64,000 bases of DNA from Mesorhizobium sp. 65-26 (GTDB lineage Bacteria > Pseudomonadota > Alphaproteobacteria > Rhizobiales > Rhizobiaceae): positions 62,001-126,000 of the forward strand of contig MKVL01000012.1 in the NCBI GenBank assembly GCA_001899205.1. Reading direction: 5' to 3'. The translations under genes were made by a program, and so were the position numbers. Below the pieces are notes generated by a model that was not told the DNA's origin, searched no databases, and worked only from the letters and a program-made list of their open reading frames with translations. This document shows, piece by piece, positions 54,586 through 63,806 of the stretch (the first letter of the stretch is position 1; the number at the start of each line of letters is the position of its first letter).

Positions 54586-55206
54586 CTACCACATGGTCTG
54601 CTTGTAGCTGTCGTCCAGCCAACGGTCGGTCGCCTCGGCCGAATCGGCGAGCGCCAGCTGGTCACGCAGGATCTGGCCGAGCGTCGGCAGGGTCGAGCGG
54701 TCGTACCAGGTCTCGGGCTTCCAGAGATCGGAGCGCATGAAGGCCTTGGCGCAATGCATGTAGGCGGCCTTGACCGACACGACGATGACGCTGAGCGGTT
54801 CCTTGCCGTCGACGGCCAGCCGCTCGCGCAGGCCGCCATCGACGGTGATGCGGGCGTCGCCGTTGACGCGCAGCGTTTCGTTCATGCCCGGAATGAGGAA
54901 GAGCAGGCCGACCGACGGATTGCGGATGATGTTTTCCAGCGTGTCGAGCCGGTTGTTGCCGGGTCGGTCCGGAATGGCCACCGTCCTGTCGTCGAGAATG
55001 GCGGCGAAGCCCGGTCTGTCGCCCTTCGGCGTGACATCGGCGTTGCCGGCCCCGTCGGAGGACCCGATCAGCACGAACGGGCTCTTGCCGATGAAGGAGC
55101 GGCAATGGCCGTCCAGCGCCTTGAGCTCCTTGCGGATCGAACCGTCGGTCGGCCGCGGCGTCTTGTAGATCGTCCTCAGTTCGTCGTGCGTGGCGAGGAA
55201 TTCCAT
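54586..55206 (-). CDS. pyridoxamine 5'-phosphate oxidase-like FMN-binding protein
   Basis: 206 aa split-barrel flavoprotein (MSMEG_1061-like group). Landmarks: GHCRSFIGKSPFVLIGSSDGAGNADVTPKGDRPGFAAILDDRTVAIPDRPGNNRLDTLENIIRNPSVGLLFLIPG (about residues 34-108), the typical FMN/F420 barrel, then NETLRVNGDARI and VKAAYMHCAKAFMRS near residue 152. Not a canonical PdxH; probably a flavin reductase-like enzyme. It may be cotranscribed with the FMN reductase gene that follows. Confidence 0.9.
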   Translation of the reverse strand: MEFLATHDELRTIYKTPRPTDGSIRKELKALDGHCRSFIGKSPFVLIGSSDGAGNADVTPKGDRPGFAAILDDRTVAIPDRPGNNRLDTLENIIRNPSVGLLFLIPGMNETLRVNGDARITVDGGLRERLAVDGKEPLSVIVVSVKAAYMHCAKAFMRSDLWKPETWYDRSTLPTLGQILRDQLALADSAEATDRWLDDSYKQTMW

Positions 55207-55258
55207 GCCGTCCCCCTGTGTCTCCCGGGGAAGGCGCCGCGCGCCCTTCCCTGGCTGC

Positions 55259-55927
55259 CTATTTGCCGGCTTTCTCGCCGGTCTTGTCCTCCAGCGAATG
55301 GCGCATGATAAGCGGCATCTGGCTGATGGTGAACACCAGCGTGATCGGCATGATGCCCCAGACCTTGAAGGTGACCCAGGCGTCGGTCGAAAAATGCCGC
55401 CACACCACCTCGTTGACCACGGCCAGGAAGAGGAAGAACAGGCCCCAGCGGAAGGTCAGCTTGCGCCAGCCCTCGGCATCGAGGCTGAAGGCGGAATCGA
55501 AGACGTAGCCCAGCAGCGACTTGCCGAAGAAGAGACCGCCGAGCAGGACGCCGCCGAACAGCGTGTTGACGATGGTGGGCTTCATCTTGATGAAGACGTC
55601 GTCCTGCAGGTAGAGCGTCAGCGCGCCGAAGACGAGAACGACGATGCCCGACACCAGCGGCATGATCGGCAAGGTGCGGGTGAGCAGCCAGGACACGAGC
55701 AGCGCGATGGCCGTCGCGGCCATGAACAGGCCAGTGGCGACGAAGATCGGCCCGCCGAATTCGGCCAGGACGGGGAACTTCTGCGTCAGCCAGGCGCCGC
55801 GCGCATTGGCGAAGAAGAACACCAGAAGCGGGCCCAGTTCGAGCGCCAGCTTGAGCAGCGGGTTCAGCCCTTCCTTCCTGCCCTTCTGCGGATCGGACGG
55901 ATCGCGTTCGAGGATTGGCGGGTTCAT
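55259..55927 (-). CDS. yciB: inner membrane-spanning protein YciB / septation protein A
   Basis: 222 aa with about six membrane helices. Characteristic parts: [20 protein letters not shown] at the N-terminus, [39 protein letters not shown] in the centre (about residues 103-143), and [54 protein letters not shown]. It affects envelope integrity and cell division. It follows ftsY on the minus strand after 97 bp and is likely the last gene of the dapF-mtaB-ftsY-yciB run. Confidence 0.95.
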   Translation of the reverse strand: MNPPILERDPSDPQKGRKEGLNPLLKLALELGPLLVFFFANARGAWLTQKFPVLAEFGGPIFVATGLFMAATAIALLVSWLLTRTLPIMPLVSGIVVLVFGALTLYLQDDVFIKMKPTIVNTLFGGVLLGGLFFGKSLLGYVFDSAFSLDAEGWRKLTFRWGLFFLFLAVVNEVVWRHFSTDAWVTFKVWGIMPITLVFTISQMPLIMRHSLEDKTGEKAGK

Positions 55928-56024
55928 GTCGTCCTTCCGTCTTCGTTCCTGGGCGCCTTTGGCCTGGGGGCGTTGCCGGGCGTTCGGCCTCATTGTGCTT
56001 TTGTCGCCCGTGCAGTGATATGCT

Positions 56025-57992
56025 CTAGGATACGCCAGCGATCGCCCTGGCGAATTCATTTGCCGAAAAAGGCTCGAGGTCGTCGACCTGTTCGCCGACA
56101 CCGATGAAATAGACCGGCAGCTTGTGCTTCGCGGCGATCGCCACAAGAATACCGCCGCGCGCGGTGCCGTCCAGCTTGGTCATCACCAGGCCGTTGACGC
56201 CGGCGACGTTGCGGAAGATCTCGACCTGGTTCAGCGCGTTCTGGCCGGTGGTGGCGTCGACCGTCTGCAGCACGGTGTGCGGCGCTTCCGGGTCGAGCTT
56301 GCCCAGCACGCGCACGATCTTCTCCAGCTCGGCCATCAGTTCGGCCTTGTTCTGCAGGCGACCGGCCGTATCGATGATCAGCACGTCGGAGCCGGCCTCC
56401 TTCGCCTTCTCGAAGGCGTCGTAGGCGAGACCCGCCGCATCGGCGCCGAGCTTGGAGGCGACGACCGGGGAGCCGGTGCGCTCCCCCCAGATCTTGAGCT
56501 GCTCGATCGCGGCGGCGCGGAATGTGTCGCCGGCCGCCAGCATCACCGACAGGCCGCCGGCGGTCAGCTTGGCCGCCAGCTTGCCGATGGTGGTGGTCTT
56601 GCCGGTGCCGTTGACGCCGACGACGAGCACCACATGCGGCTTGTGGCTGAGGTCCAGCTCCAGCGGCATGGCCACGGGCGTCAGCACTTTCTCGACCTCG
56701 GTCGCCATGATCGCGCGGACTTCGCTGTCCGAGACGTCCTTGCCATAGCGGCTGGCGGCGAGTGCATCGGTGACCCGCAGCGCCGTCTCCATGCCGAGAT
56801 CGGCGCGGATCAGCACGTCTTCCAGGTCCTGCAGCGTGTCCTCGTCCAGCTTGCGCTTGGTGAACACGCCGGCGATGCTGCCGGTGAGCTCGCGCGACGA
56901 CCGCGCCAGCCCGTCCTTCATGCGCTGGAACCAGGACCGCTTCGGCGCGGGCTCCGGTGCCTTTTGCGGCTCGGCCTTCTGCTCGACCTTCTTCGCCACC
57001 GTCACCTTGCCGGCGGAGGGCGCCGGTTTCGGTTGCTGCGTCGGTGGCGGAGCTGGCTGCGATTCGGGCTGCGGCGCGACCTCTACCTTCGCCTCGACGG
57101 GGACGGTCTCGGGCGCAGCTCGGGGGTGACTGGCATCAACGTCGGCGCTGTCACCCCGCCCCGCCACTTCGTGGCGACCCTCCCCATCGAGGGGAGGGTG
57201 GGGTGGTGGCATGGCACCAGGCGGCGGAGCCGAATCCTCGGCAGTCTGGCGCTGTCCGTCACCTTTATCCTCTCCTCGTGAAGGGGAGGGAGTGGAGGAC
57301 GCCGGCGCCGGAGCTTCTTCCTTCTCCCCGTCACTATACGGGGAGAAGGTGCCGGCAGGCGGATGAGGGGCGGCGCCGACCTCCAGGGTTGGCTCAGCCG
57401 AAGGCTCTTCCGCCGGCGGAACCTCAAGGGGCACAGGCGTCTCGACCGGAATCTCGCTTGGCCGGGCCGGCACTTCGACGGGAGCCGGCTCGGGCAGCGG
57501 CTCCGGCCGTGCCGGCTCGATTTCCGGTTCGGCCGGCGCGGGGGCAGGCACCTCCGGCGGCGAGGGCTCGGGCGTCGGTTCCGGCTTCGCGGGTTCAGGC
57601 TCCGGCTCGGGGAGCGCAGGCGGCACTTCCTCGGGTGCCGGGGGCTCGGGCTGCTCAGGCGCGGGCCGCGGTTCCTGGTCCGGCTCGGGTTGCGGAAGCG
57701 GCTCCGGCTCGGCGGGAACCGCCGGTTCCGGTGGCTGAGGGATGGAAGGCGCCGGCGCGGGTGGCGGCTCCTCGGATATCGGTTGCGGCGCGGCCTCTAC
57801 CATTGCATCGAGGGGAGACGCCGGCTGCGGCTCGTCGCGCTTGAGGAATTCCGGCACGGGCTGCTCGGCCGCCGGCTTCAGCGCGTCGAGCTGGTCCCAT
57901 TTGATCGGCGGCAGCGGGGCGGTCTCGTCGACGCGTTCCTCGACGACCTCTTTCTTGCCGAACGAAAATATCTTCTTGAAAAAACCAGCCAT
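56025..57992 (-). CDS. ftsY: signal recognition particle receptor FtsY
   Basis: 655 aa, long for FtsY. The N-terminus [20 protein letters not shown] is a basic membrane-targeting helix. Residues about 25-345 are a Pro/Glu/Ala-rich disordered region; within it about residues 206-290 are encoded by intergenic-type palindromic repeats. The NG domain runs from about residue 349 ([20 protein letters not shown]) with [43 protein letters not shown] and [10 protein letters not shown], all intact. It binds Ffh (also in the window) at the membrane. The TAG stop lies in a CTAGAGCAT motif. Confidence 0.96.
   Translation of the reverse strand: MAGFFKKIFSFGKKEVVEERVDETAPLPPIKWDQLDALKPAAEQPVPEFLKRDEPQPASPLDAMVEAAPQPISEEPPPAPAPSIPQPPEPAVPAEPEPLPQPEPDQEPRPAPEQPEPPAPEEVPPALPEPEPEPAKPEPTPEPSPPEVPAPAPAEPEIEPARPEPLPEPAPVEVPARPSEIPVETPVPLEVPPAEEPSAEPTLEVGAAPHPPAGTFSPYSDGEKEEAPAPASSTPSPSRGEDKGDGQRQTAEDSAPPPGAMPPPHPPLDGEGRHEVAGRGDSADVDASHPRAAPETVPVEAKVEVAPQPESQPAPPPTQQPKPAPSAGKVTVAKKVEQKAEPQKAPEPAPKRSWFQRMKDGLARSSRELTGSIAGVFTKRKLDEDTLQDLEDVLIRADLGMETALRVTDALAASRYGKDVSDSEVRAIMATEVEKVLTPVAMPLELDLSHKPHVVLVVGVNGTGKTTTIGKLAAKLTAGGLSVMLAAGDTFRAAAIEQLKIWGERTGSPVVASKLGADAAGLAYDAFEKAKEAGSDVLIIDTAGRLQNKAELMAELEKIVRVLGKLDPEAPHTVLQTVDATTGQNALNQVEIFRNVAGVNGLVMTKLDGTARGGILVAIAAKHKLPVYFIGVGEQVDDLEPFSANEFARAIAGVS
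57120..57377. repeat. palindromic repeats read in frame inside ftsY, family C and relatives
   Basis: Three hairpins in a row: GCCACTTCGTGGC with CCCTCCCC/GGGGAGGG near 57164-57205, CTCTCCTCGTGAAGGGGAGGG near 57271-57291, and CCTTCTCCCCG/CGGGGAGAAGG at 57320-57330 and 57339-57349. The last, with its GGCGGATGAGGGGCGGCGCC tail, matches the intergenic copy at 12693-12748. The minus-strand ftsY frame stays open through all of them. Confidence 0.8.
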
Positions 57993-58004
57993 GCTCTGCG
58001 TTTC

Positions 58005-59315
58005 TCAGGCCGCGCGGGCGGCAAGGGGGGCGGCGATCAGCCTGGCGCCGTCGTGGCCCGATATGTCGGCCTCGACGATTTCGCCCGGCTTGCCAGCGTC
58101 GAGCGCGGCAAGCGTGAAACCTTCGGTACGGCCAAGGCCGTCGCGCTCGATCAGGATCGACTGGCGGGTGCCGGCGAGCGAGGACAGGTGGCGCTGATAG
58201 GCGGCCTCGCCGGCGGCGCGCAAGCGGGCGGCGCGCTGCTTGACCAGCTCGCGGCGGACCTGCGGCATGCGCGCGGCGGGCGTGCCCTCGCGGGGGCTGA
58301 AGGGGAAGACGTGGAGATGCGTCAGCCCGCATTCCTCGACGATATCAAGCGAATTCTCGAACATCGCCTCGGTCTCGGTCGGGAAGCCGGCGATGATGTC
58401 GGCGCCGAAGACGATGCCGGGGCGCAGCTTGCGCACGTCCTCGCAGAAGCGGATCGACTGGTCGCGTAGATGGCGTCGCTTCATGCGCTTCAGGATCATG
58501 TCGTCGCCCGATTGCAGCGACAGATGCAGGTGCGGCATCAGGCGGGATTCGTTGGCGATGGCGTCGAGCAGCTCGTCGTCCGCCTCGATGGAATCGATGG
58601 AGGAGAGCCGCAGGCGCTTCACGTCAGGCACCTGGCGCAGGATGGTCCTGACCAGCCGGCCGAGCCTCGGGCTGCCGGGAAGATCGGCGCCGAAGCTGGT
58701 CATGTCGACGCCGGTCAGCACGATCTCGGCATAGCCGTTGCCGGCCAGCCGCTTGACCTGCTCGACCACGGCGCCCATCGGCACCGAGCGCGAATTGCCG
58801 CGCCCGTAAGGGATGATACAGAAGGTGCAGCGATGGTCGCAGCCGTTCTGGACCTGCACGAAGGCGCGTGCCCGGCCCTCGATGGCGTCGACCATGTGGC
58901 TTGCCGTCTCGCGCACCGAGAAGATGTCGTTGACGCGCGCCTTTTCGGTGTCGTTGACGCCGAAGTCGGGCAGCGCGCGATAGGAGTTCGCCTTCAGCTT
59001 CTCCTCGTTGCCGAGAACGAGGTCGACCTCGTCCATTTCGACGAAGTTGGCGGGCTCGGTCTGCGCGGCGCAGCCGGTGACGATGATGCGGGCGTTGGGG
59101 TTTTCGCGGCGCGCCTTGCGGATCGACTGCTTGGCCTGGCGCACCGCCTCGGCGGTCACCGCGCAGGTGTTGAAGATGATGGCGCCGTCCTTCAGAGCGC
59201 CCAGCCCGGCGCTTTCGGCTTCGCGGCGCATCACCTCGGATTCGTAGGTGTTCAACCGGCAGCCGAAGGTGACGACCTCGACGCCCCCGGATACGCCCTT
59301 GGGCAGCGCGGACAT
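58005..59315 (-). CDS. mtaB: tRNA t6A37 methylthiotransferase
   Basis: 436 aa radical SAM enzyme converting t6A37 to ms2t6A37 in tRNA. N-terminal UPF0004 domain with the first cluster ligands (VVTFGCRLNTYESEVM, FNTCAVTAEAVRQAKQSI, VTGCAAQTEP); radical SAM cluster in GCDHRCTFCIIPYGRGNSRS (about residues 157-176); C-terminal TRAM-like part TRQSILIERDGLGRTEGFT. The start at 59315 overlaps the dapF stop by one base (TGATG). Followed by ftsY after 12 bp. Confidence 0.95.
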   Translation of the reverse strand: MSALPKGVSGGVEVVTFGCRLNTYESEVMRREAESAGLGALKDGAIIFNTCAVTAEAVRQAKQSIRKARRENPNARIIVTGCAAQTEPANFVEMDEVDLVLGNEEKLKANSYRALPDFGVNDTEKARVNDIFSVRETASHMVDAIEGRARAFVQVQNGCDHRCTFCIIPYGRGNSRSVPMGAVVEQVKRLAGNGYAEIVLTGVDMTSFGADLPGSPRLGRLVRTILRQVPDVKRLRLSSIDSIEADDELLDAIANESRLMPHLHLSLQSGDDMILKRMKRRHLRDQSIRFCEDVRKLRPGIVFGADIIAGFPTETEAMFENSLDIVEECGLTHLHVFPFSPREGTPAARMPQVRRELVKQRAARLRAAGEAAYQRHLSSLAGTRQSILIERDGLGRTEGFTLAALDAGKPGEIVEADISGHDGARLIAAPLAARAA

Positions 59316-60199
59316 CAGGCGGCGCTCTCGGTGTCGCGCAGCCAGGCGCCCGTCACCGGATCGAAAGTGCCCGAGAACTCCCATTCGGCGGCGCCCGTCA
59401 GGATGACGTGGTCGTCCGCGCGCCACTCGACCTTGAGCAGCCCGCCGCCGGGCGTCAGCAGCTCCACCGTCCGGCCGGTGCGGCCGGTGCGGGCAGCCGC
59501 CACGGCGGCCGCGCAGGCGGCGGAGCCGCAGGCCTTGGTCAGGCCGGCGCCGCGCTCCCAGGTGCGGATCACCATGGTGCCGGGCGACGTCACCTGGGCG
59601 ATGGTGATGTTGGCGCGCTCGGGGAAGATCGGATGGTTTTCGAGCAGCGGGCCGAAGCGGTCGAGCTCATAGGACCAGACGTCGCGGTCGACCCAGAAGA
59701 TGGCGTGCGGATTGCCCATCGAAACCGCCGAGGGCGAATGCAGCACCGGCGCGTCGATCGGGCCGATCTGCAGCTCGATCATGCGGGTGTCGCGGAACTC
59801 CTCGGCCAGCGGAATGTCCTGCCAGCCGAAGCGGGGCCTGCCCATGTCGACCGAGATCAGCCCGTCGGCATGCTCCTCGGCGTTGAGGATGCCGGCAACA
59901 GTCTCCAGCACGAAGGTCTTCTGGCCGGTTTCGGCGGCGAGAGCCTGGACCACGCAGCGCGTGCCGTTGCCGCAGGCCTGCGCGCCGCTGCCATCGGAGT
60001 TCACGATGTCGATGAAATAGGCGGTGCCGGGCGTGCGCGCGTCATGGATGGCCATGATCTGGTCGAAGCGGGTGGCCGGATCGGCGTTGAGCGCGATCGC
60101 CGCTGCCGGCGTCACGCGGTCGGCACGCCCCCGCATGTCGGCGACGATGATCTCGTTGCCGATGCCATTCATCTTGGCGAAGGGGGCAGTGCCTGCCAT
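59315..60199 (-). CDS. dapF: diaminopimelate epimerase
   Basis: 294 aa. Converts LL- to meso-diaminopimelate for peptidoglycan and lysine. Both catalytic cysteines are present, in [17 protein letters not shown] (about residue 86) and [18 protein letters not shown] (about residue 229). N-terminus begins [25 protein letters not shown], with the FAKMNGxGN family motif. First gene of the minus-strand dapF-mtaB-ftsY run, an arrangement widely conserved in Rhizobiales. Confidence 0.97.
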   Translation of the reverse strand: MAGTAPFAKMNGIGNEIIVADMRGRADRVTPAAAIALNADPATRFDQIMAIHDARTPGTAYFIDIVNSDGSGAQACGNGTRCVVQALAAETGQKTFVLETVAGILNAEEHADGLISVDMGRPRFGWQDIPLAEEFRDTRMIELQIGPIDAPVLHSPSAVSMGNPHAIFWVDRDVWSYELDRFGPLLENHPIFPERANITIAQVTSPGTMVIRTWERGAGLTKACGSAACAAAVAAARTGRTGRTVELLTPGGGLLKVEWRADDHVILTGAAEWEFSGTFDPVTGAWLRDTESAA

Positions 60200-60318
60200 T
60201 CGTTCCGGTCTTTTCCTGTCCGTTTGGCGCTATATGGCGGAAATGGGCAGGAATTACCAGTGCGGCGCGTCTCCGGTCATGGCTAAGATGCCTTGGTACG
60301 ACGCAAGCGTCGTTAGGC

Positions 60319-60480
60319 TCAGGTGATCGCGAAGACGCCGAGCACGATCAGCAGGAAAATGACCAGGACGATGCCGATGAGCACGCGCGCGCCGGTGGCG
60401 GCGGCTCCGGCCAGCGCCGGCATGCCGAGCAGGCTGGCGGCGGCGGCGACGATGAGCAGGATGATGATCCATTTGATCAT
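60319..60480 (-). CDS. DUF1328/UPF0391 small membrane protein
   Basis: 53 aa: starts MIKWIIILLIVAAAASLLGM, continues PALAGAAATGARVLIGIVLVIFL and ends LIVLGVFAIT. Two membrane helices separated by a small Gly/Ala loop, the layout of YtjA-type proteins. GGAG lies six bases before the ATG. Function unknown; such proteins are often stress-induced. Confidence 0.85.
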   Translation of the reverse strand: MIKWIIILLIVAAAASLLGMPALAGAAATGARVLIGIVLVIFLLIVLGVFAIT

Positions 60481-60543
60481 GAAAGGCTCCCAGGCGAAAT
60501 TGCGTTGCCAGACAAACGCTTGCTGGCCGCTTGGGTTCCTTGA

Positions 60544-61554
60544 TCAGTTCGCCGGAACGTCCCATACCTCGCCGGGACGCATCGCGCGAAAACGCTCTTC
60601 CGCGACGTCCTCGGCGGCCAGGGCGGCGGCAAGTTTCTGCGCCGGTTCTTCGAGGGGTTCGTCGGTCAGTTGGAAGGTGCCCCAGTGGCAGCCGGCGGCA
60701 TGGGCGGCATTGCACAGCTTCATGCCCTGAACGGCTTCCTCGGGGTTCTGGTGCTGCGGGGCCATGAACCAGCGCGGCTCGTAGGCGCCGATCGGCAGGA
60801 TGGCGAGGCGGAAGCCGCCATGTTTCTCGGCCATCAGCCGGTAGTTGACGCCGCCGTGGAAGCCGGTGTCGCCGGCGAAGTAGATGTTGCCGCTCGCGGT
60901 TTCGATGACGAATCCGGCCCAAAGCGCCATGCGCCTGTCGCGCGCCCCGCGCGCCGACCAGTGATGCGCGGGCTCGACATGAATCGTCGCGCCATTGCCG
61001 GGATCGAGCCGTTCGCCCCAGTCGTGCGCGGCGATGCGCATGCCGGACACGGCCGCGCGGATGATGGCATCGTTGCCGACCGGCGTCACGACCAGCGGGT
61101 CATGGCCCTGCTTCAGCCGCTTCAGCGTCGCGAGGTCGAGGTGGTCGTAGTGATTGTGGCTGACCAGCACCACGTCGATCGGAGGCAGGTCGGCGAAGGC
61201 GATGCCCGGCTCGTTGACCCGCTTCGGCCCGGCGAAGGCGAATGGCGAGGCGCGGTCCGACCACACCGGATCGGTCAGGATGTTCAGCCCGGACGCCTGG
61301 ATCAGCAGCGAGGCGTGGCCGACCATGGTGAGCCGCAGCGAATTGCCCCCCACCCGCCCGATGGGCCTGGCGCTGGGATGGGGACTGGGCCATGCCGCCG
61401 GCCATTTCGCGCGACCGCCGCCGAACTGCCACTTGAGGAGATCGGTGAACCGGCCGGGCGGCTTGCCGTCGGGATTGAAAAACAGCGTGCCGTCGAAATG
61501 ATCGCTGGGCGGGCCGCTGTAGTAGCGGTTGGCGGCTTTCTTTCCGACGATCAA
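60544..61554 (-). CDS. MBL-fold metallo-hydrolase, UlaG/NAPE-PLD-like
   Basis: 336 aa. Metal ligands in VVLVSHNHYDHLDLATLKRL (HxHxDH type) near residue 137, HVEPAHHWSARG near residue 196, and IYFAGDTGFHGGVNY near residue 226, with a last ligand in GCHWGTFQL near residue 292. N-terminal FDGTLFFNPDG and NSLRLTMVGHASLLIQASGLNILTDPVWSDRASP are typical of the NAPE-PLD-like group, which act on phospholipid-type phosphodiesters or lactones. Soluble, no signal peptide. Confidence 0.92.
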   Translation of the reverse strand: MIVGKKAANRYYSGPPSDHFDGTLFFNPDGKPPGRFTDLLKWQFGGGRAKWPAAWPSPHPSARPIGRVGGNSLRLTMVGHASLLIQASGLNILTDPVWSDRASPFAFAGPKRVNEPGIAFADLPPIDVVLVSHNHYDHLDLATLKRLKQGHDPLVVTPVGNDAIIRAAVSGMRIAAHDWGERLDPGNGATIHVEPAHHWSARGARDRRMALWAGFVIETASGNIYFAGDTGFHGGVNYRLMAEKHGGFRLAILPIGAYEPRWFMAPQHQNPEEAVQGMKLCNAAHAAGCHWGTFQLTDEPLEEPAQKLAAALAAEDVAEERFRAMRPGEVWDVPAN

Positions 61555-61736
61555 GATTTTGCTCCGGATAAAACAATTCCCAGAACTTAGGCTTTGTGTT
61601 GGCCAGTGCTAGCGTTTGCCGACCGATGCCGAGGGAAACTAGAGCCGGTGGCACCTTCGGATGTGGCGAGGGAGTTCGCTGGTGTCGGTCCACAAGTTTC
61701 AATGTAGGGTCGCCTGTCGAAGCGGAGAGGGGCGCT

Positions 61737-63188
61737 ATGCGTTGGCTGAGAATTCTTGTGGTCTTTGGGATCGTATCTATTTCGCCGGTGGCTGCCGCGC
61801 AGCAAGATAAGCCCAAAACTTGCAGCTACGCGCCAACTATCCTGGCAGCAACTGATTTTCTCCTTGCCGAACCGGCAACATTCCCGAATTTCTGGCGAGA
61901 TCGTGTCGGTGACGACGCCGCCTACCTGAAAATCCGATACGGTGACCTGAGCTACGTCGAAGGCTCAGCGCTTCTGGCAAGGCTTGAAAAGCGCAGTCAT
62001 CCACCGCTGCGAATTGTCGAACTCAGACTTGCCTATGCGACAAGGCCCGACCGAGCGGCCATGATCGCAAACATGCAACCGCTTCCCAACACCAAATCGA
62101 TTGTGTCTCAGCTTGGCGAATCGGCATGGCTTGCGCTGGTGATCGAGGACGGCGGCGACTGGCTACTGAACGAGCTTGCGCGCTGGCAGACATCCGATCC
62201 CTATAATGCATCGTTGGCTGCGACCGCGATTGCGAAGGCACTGGCTGATCTCGACGATGAAGCAAAGTTCAACCTGGCCAAGCGAGCGGAAGACGCGGGC
62301 GCCACGTCACTGGCGCTTCAGTTGTTGGCTCTCAAGGATAATCTCACGGACTTTGTGTCCTACCTCGACCGACTTTCCGCTGCTCCTCGGCCACCAGGAG
62401 GTTCCAACCAAAAGGCCTGGCGAGAGCAAACGATCCGTGAAGCGCTGTATGAGGAAAATTTTCGTCCCTCCTTCGACATTTCAGCACAGCCTGAGGAGGT
62501 GCAGGCGCTGGATCGAAAGACCGCTTGGGGAAAAGCGGGATGGGGTGAAGCTTGGCGGGCGATCGGGCACTTGGTGAAATATTCGCCCGTACCCGAAATA
62601 CTGATGACGTCGATGTACCTGAGTGGCGACCGGCGGGTCGGCACCGTGGTTGCCGCAGAGCTCAATGCACAGATTTCAGCGAAGCGGCTGGATCCAATAG
62701 ATGACCCCGATGCCTTGGTTGCCTCCATGGCTTACCGGCTCGACGATACTTTCGGGCGCCGTGGCCGTGATGGCGTTCTCGGGCGCTTTGGCGTTTCCGA
62801 AATGCAGGGTGAAACTGCAGAGGAATTCGTCGACCGAGCTTTGGCGCGACTGGCGCTCGCACCCTTCGTGGAGGGTAAGGTGGCCGGACCGCCTCCGCGC
62901 CCTGGGGGGCTTACGACATCATTTCCCTGGGAAAAGTGGGTTGATCTGGCGCGCGCGCTGAAGGGAGGCAAGGCAATCTCTCCGGAGGATCGCCTTGCGG
63001 CCGCGGATATCCTCATCTCAGCCGGTCGCCCAGCGGATGCCTTGACTCTGTTGAAAACTGCCAGCGACTGGAAAACCGCGTTGTTGAGGACCCATGCACT
63101 GGCGCGCGCGCTGGATCGCCGTTGCGCTGGTCTCCTGGGTCGTGCGATGCCGTTCTCGCAACCGCTCTATCGCTTCGAGCCGCGTTGA
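61737..63188 (+). CDS. large secreted hypothetical protein
   Basis: 483 aa. Signal peptide MRWLRILVVFGIVSISPVAAAQQ (cleavage near residue 21). The rest is mainly helical with alternating short helices that could form repeats (for example YNASLAATAIAKALADLDDE, TSLALQLLALKDNLTDFVSY, DRLAAADILISAGRPADALTLL), like TPR or HEAT solenoids, but no motif is clean. Codon use is visibly less GC-biased than neighbours (many AAA, GAA, CAA). ATG 61737 follows GGAGAGGGG. Likely a horizontally acquired periplasmic or outer-membrane protein; function unknown. Confidence 0.8.
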   Translation: MRWLRILVVFGIVSISPVAAAQQDKPKTCSYAPTILAATDFLLAEPATFPNFWRDRVGDDAAYLKIRYGDLSYVEGSALLARLEKRSHPPLRIVELRLAYATRPDRAAMIANMQPLPNTKSIVSQLGESAWLALVIEDGGDWLLNELARWQTSDPYNASLAATAIAKALADLDDEAKFNLAKRAEDAGATSLALQLLALKDNLTDFVSYLDRLSAAPRPPGGSNQKAWREQTIREALYEENFRPSFDISAQPEEVQALDRKTAWGKAGWGEAWRAIGHLVKYSPVPEILMTSMYLSGDRRVGTVVAAELNAQISAKRLDPIDDPDALVASMAYRLDDTFGRRGRDGVLGRFGVSEMQGETAEEFVDRALARLALAPFVEGKVAGPPPRPGGLTTSFPWEKWVDLARALKGGKAISPEDRLAAADILISAGRPADALTLLKTASDWKTALLRTHALARALDRRCAGLLGRAMPFSQPLYRFEPR

Positions 63189-63231
63189 GACATTTCCCCA
63201 GAGGCAGGCATGATCCAAAGGAGATGCTCTT

Positions 63232-63672
63232 GTGAAGAAGCGGACGAAGACACCCTGGATGAAGGCGGATGATTTCGGCCGTTCCCTGCCGCGCGGGCTG
63301 GGCGTCAACCTGCTGGTTTCCGATATGGCGGCGATGGAAGCGTTCTGCAGCGAGGTGCTGGGCGCCAGGACCGTCTACGCCGACGAGGATTTCGCCGCGG
63401 TGGAACTGCTGGGTTCGGTGTTCATGCTGCATGCCGACCATAGTTATCTCGACAATCCGATGAGCGGCGTCATCGCCGGCGCCGACACGCGCGGCGCTGG
63501 CGTCGAGTTGCGCCTCTACGGCGCCGATCCCGATGCCGTCGAGGAACGGGCGCGCCGGTCCGGGCACATCGTGCTTGCCGGCTCCATCGATAAGCCGCAC
63601 GGCCTGCGCGAATGCCATGTCGTCGGACCGGACGGCTACGTGTTCGTGCCGAGCGCGGCGCTGGCGGGATGA
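63232..63672 (+). CDS. VOC family protein (glyoxalase-like)
   Basis: 146 aa from a GTG start. The fold pattern is GVNLLVSDMAAMEAFCSEVLGARTVYADEDFAAVELLGSVFMLHADH followed by GVELRLYGADPDAVEERARRSGHIVLAGSIDKPHGLRECHVVGPDGYVFVPS, the two VOC modules, with metal-type positions His (LHADH) and Glu (LRECH) retained. It lies 43 bp after the large secreted gene on the same strand. Substrate unknown. Confidence 0.9.
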   Translation: MKKRTKTPWMKADDFGRSLPRGLGVNLLVSDMAAMEAFCSEVLGARTVYADEDFAAVELLGSVFMLHADHSYLDNPMSGVIAGADTRGAGVELRLYGADPDAVEERARRSGHIVLAGSIDKPHGLRECHVVGPDGYVFVPSAALAG

Positions 63673-63806
63673 TTGCGATAAATTTGCAACAAATCTCGCC
63701 GCAAACCGTATTTTAACCATATCGGGTTGAAATTTTGCCACCTTGTCCTTTTTGGTGGGGCGAGATTGCGCGGACGGCGGATGGGCCCGCTCCGACGGAG
63801 GTTGGA

